Shown here: piece after piece, positions 62,588-64,000 of the stretch | Layout of the letters: each line of letters starts with the position of its first letter | Position numbering within the stretch: position 1 is the first letter of the stretch | Origin: Hippopus hippopus | Taxonomy: Eukaryota; Mollusca; Bivalvia; Cardiida; Cardiidae | Assembly (NCBI GenBank): GCA_946811185.2 | Contig: OX328101.1 | Span: 27,326,122 to 27,390,121 of the forward strand | DNA length: 64,000 bases | Reading direction: 5' to 3' | Notes under the pieces: generated by a model | Seen by the model: only the letters and a program-made list of their open reading frames with translations | Database searches by the model: none | What the model was told of the DNA's origin: nothing | Position numbers and translations under genes: made by a program

Positions 62588-62648
62588 ATGGATAGCAGCT
62601 GGTCTTACCTAACGGATATATGGATACTTATTTCTCTTTTCGTCCAAG
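62588..62648 (+). CDS. Candidate first coding exon, signal-peptide-like
   Basis: ATG in good context (A at -3, G at +4) opens 20 codons, MDSSWSYLTDIWILISLFVQ plus one base, ending at a strong donor (CAAG then GTAAAG, GT at 62649-62650). The hydrophobic run WILISLFV near the end would suit a signal peptide of a secreted or membrane protein, although the acidic residues before it are unusual. An upstream mini-frame ATG-TGG-AGT-TAT-TGA lies at 62568-62582. The leader may start after the TATA box, or at a splice acceptor (ttatttatattttcag, AG at 62539-62540). No later exon is seen in the window, so the gene, if real, continues beyond it. I do not recognise the protein. Confidence 0.35.
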
Positions 62649-62873
62649 GTAAAGAATCTTCCTTTTTTTGTGTCCTTCTATCTCAGTCTTTTGCTTTCCT
62701 TGTTTGATAATTGTTATTAAATCCATGGCAAATGTATAGCATAGAATGAATAGCAGCTAGTCTTACCAAACTTACGGATGGTTATTTTTCTTCTCATTCC
62801 CGGTAGGGAATCTACTTTTTGGCGATTTTTTTTTTGTCTCATCGTTTGCTTTCATTGCCTAATAATTGGTAGT

Positions 62874-63082
62874 TTACACTTAAGCTGCTAAGCGATATCA
62901 CAGACCTATTGCGGACAGTGTATATCAAGATCAGACTGCACAGAACGTGCAGTCTGATCTTGGATCTACACTGTCCGATAAATTCATATTTTCCCAAACA
63001 ATTATATTTGAAAAAGCAAAATTTGGGTTTTTACTCTCGGCTTAAAAGTTTTATTTCGCTTATTTAGCTTGAGTAAGGTTTA
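62874..63082 (-). mobile_element. Family A MITE inside tandem copy 2
   Basis: TTTACACTTAAGCTGC..GAGTAAGGTTTA, 209 bp, intact stem. Flanks join to 'aataattggtag' plus 'tttattcacgg', which aligns with 'aattgttattaaatcc' in copy 1. Confidence 0.87.
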
Positions 63083-63123
63083 TTCACGGAATTTGTATTG
63101 CACAAAATGGTTGGCAGCTGGTC

Positions 63124-63334
63124 TTAAACGTTATCCTTCTAAATAAATGAAATAAAACTTTCAAGCCTTTAGTAAAAACCCGAGTGATGCTATTTCAAAC
63201 TTATTTTTGGAGAAAAATATCTCCTTATCGGACAGTGTAGATCTAAGATCAGACTGCACGTTCTGTGCAGTCTGATCTTGATCTACACTGTCCGCAAAAG
63301 GTCAGTGAGTCGCGTTTGGCAGCCTAAGGGTTAA
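63124..63334 (+). mobile_element. Family A MITE inside tandem copy 3
   Basis: TTAAACGTTATCCTTC..GCCTAAGGGTTAA, 211 bp, intact stem. Removing it and one TTAA gives cagctggtcTTAActgaat..ggatacttattcctc, which aligns with the uninterrupted copy 1. Confidence 0.92.
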
Positions 63335-63520
63335 CTGAATATTTTGGATACTTATTCCTCTTTCCTTCCCATATAGAGAGTCTTCTTGTTTTTGTGTGTC
63401 CGTCTGTCTCGGTGTTTTTTTTTTTGTCGTATTGTTTCCTTGTTCAATGATGGTTATCAAATCCATGGAATAAATTATAGCACGATATGGTAACCAGCTT
63501 TTTCTATCCAAATGATTAGT

Positions 63521-63781
63521 GAGCCATGCTCTGGCAGAAGGGCGCTTAATGCATCTGCGGTATGCATGATACCAAACAAGTCATAACATGATCATGGATC
63601 CATAAAATGCATTTTGTCTAACAACCGACTGAATCTTGAGGTAAAGTGTTCCTTGTACATACAGAAAATGGAACAACAGCGAAAAGTTTCGGCCAATGTG
63701 AGCCTGCGCGGATTGCGCAGGTTGACCTGGGTCGATGCTTTTCGCAGATGCATAAAGCTCCCTTTTCACAGAGCACGGCTC
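63521..63781 (-). mobile_element. Family C MITE, full length
   Basis: GAGCCATGCTCTGGCAGAAGG..TTCACAGAGCACGGCTC, 261 bp, stem gagcctgcgcggattgcgcaggttg (two arms). Confidence 0.92.
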
Positions 63782-63977
63782 ATATTCAGACAGGTCTTAC
63801 TGTTCTCAAATGGCTGATCTCATAATCTAGAACCCTAGCAAAACTAGCAGAAGATGAAAGCACGACCCAGTTGTAGTGTGTTTTACTAGATAATAGTTTG
63901 CAGTCATTTTGTATGTAATCTGTTATGTAATCGTCAGTATATCAGCCGCTAGCGTAACTCTATTAACACCAAGTATT
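63782..63977. other. No recognisable feature
   Basis: Short unique-looking spacer. Confidence 0.35.
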
Positions 63978-64000
63978 GAGCTATGCTCCGAGATGGGGCT
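63978..64000. repeat. Family C left end, cut by the window edge
   Basis: GAGCTATGCTCCGAGATGGGG is a family C terminus. Confidence 0.6.

Larger units (their letters stand above)
62746..63520 (+). pseudogene. Decayed tandem copies of the candidate exon
   Basis: The stretch starting at the 62588 ATG is repeated from ATGs at 62746, 63107 and, in part, 63487. Copy 2 reads ATG AAT AGC AGC TAG (stop). Copy 3 reads ATGGTTGGCAGCTGGTCT then TAA at the MITE junction. Copy 4 starts atatggtaaccagcttttt and fades. Without the two family A insertions the units are about 158, 156 and 173 bp. Their T-rich intron-like part is shared too. Confidence 0.75.

Overview
This window looks like non-coding, repeat-dense DNA from an animal, most likely a bivalve mollusc. 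The sequence is AT-rich. It has no long open reading frame (none over about 200 codons), no operons and no rRNA. It carries tRNA-derived SINEs with A and B boxes and target-site duplications, together with several abundant short inverted-repeat elements (MITEs). The bivalve assignment is inference: the SINE body (a 'cgcgatataactgaaat' type 3' domain) and the GC-rich 'cagcctgcgc..gcgcaggctg' hairpins resemble bivalve repeats I recall. No database search was run.

Four hairpin MITE families, named here for this window only, cover roughly a quarter to a third of it. Family A (about 205-225 bp, TTAA at both ends, termini TTAACCCTTA..TAAGGGTTAA) has a long stem around GATCAGACTGCAC/GTGCAGTCTGATC. 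Family B (about 230 bp, TTAACCCTTTACC..GGTAAAGRGTTAA) has a near-perfect stem around GAGAAAATGCTGGTWACC. Family C (about 260 bp, GAGCCATGCTCTG..CAGAGCATGGCTC) has one GC-rich stem near one end. Family D (269 bp, ATATGGCCTGCAAC..GTTGCAGGCCATAT) has two GC-rich stems. A and B look like non-autonomous piggyBac-type elements, from the TTAA target and CCC-starting ends. Family E is a palindromic MITE with CTGATTGGCTAA/TTAGCCAATCAG at its centre. J is a 376 bp element with long terminal inverted repeats. Strand conventions: A(+) starts TTAACCCTTATCC, B(+) starts with the ACAATCC..ACGACCCTGAAG side, and C(+) has its stem near the left end.

SINEs of several types (I at 34961 and 42741, G at 25016, and a common 3'-tail type elsewhere) are scattered and sometimes nested with the MITEs. 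Tandem arrays include a 145-bp array inside a larger element (13.95-14.95 kb), a 19/96/192-bp minisatellite (17.3-17.98 kb), a 171-bp satellite made from a SINE head (31.5-32.2 kb), a local ~225-bp triplication (38.7-39.7 kb) and a 24-bp minisatellite (50.0-50.5 kb).

The only gene-like signal I can argue for is at 62.45-62.65 kb: a TATAAAAG box, a short leader, an ATG in good context, a 20-codon hydrophobic (signal-peptide-like) reading frame and a strong splice donor. Decayed tandem copies follow, two of them hit by family A insertions. A possible LINE reverse-transcriptase tail lies near 50.9-51.06 kb. I found no protein-based novel system. The most interesting biology is the set of stem-loop mobile elements: nested TTAA insertions, repeated hits on one internal site, symmetric changes in both stem arms, and a stem core shared between families that are otherwise unalike.
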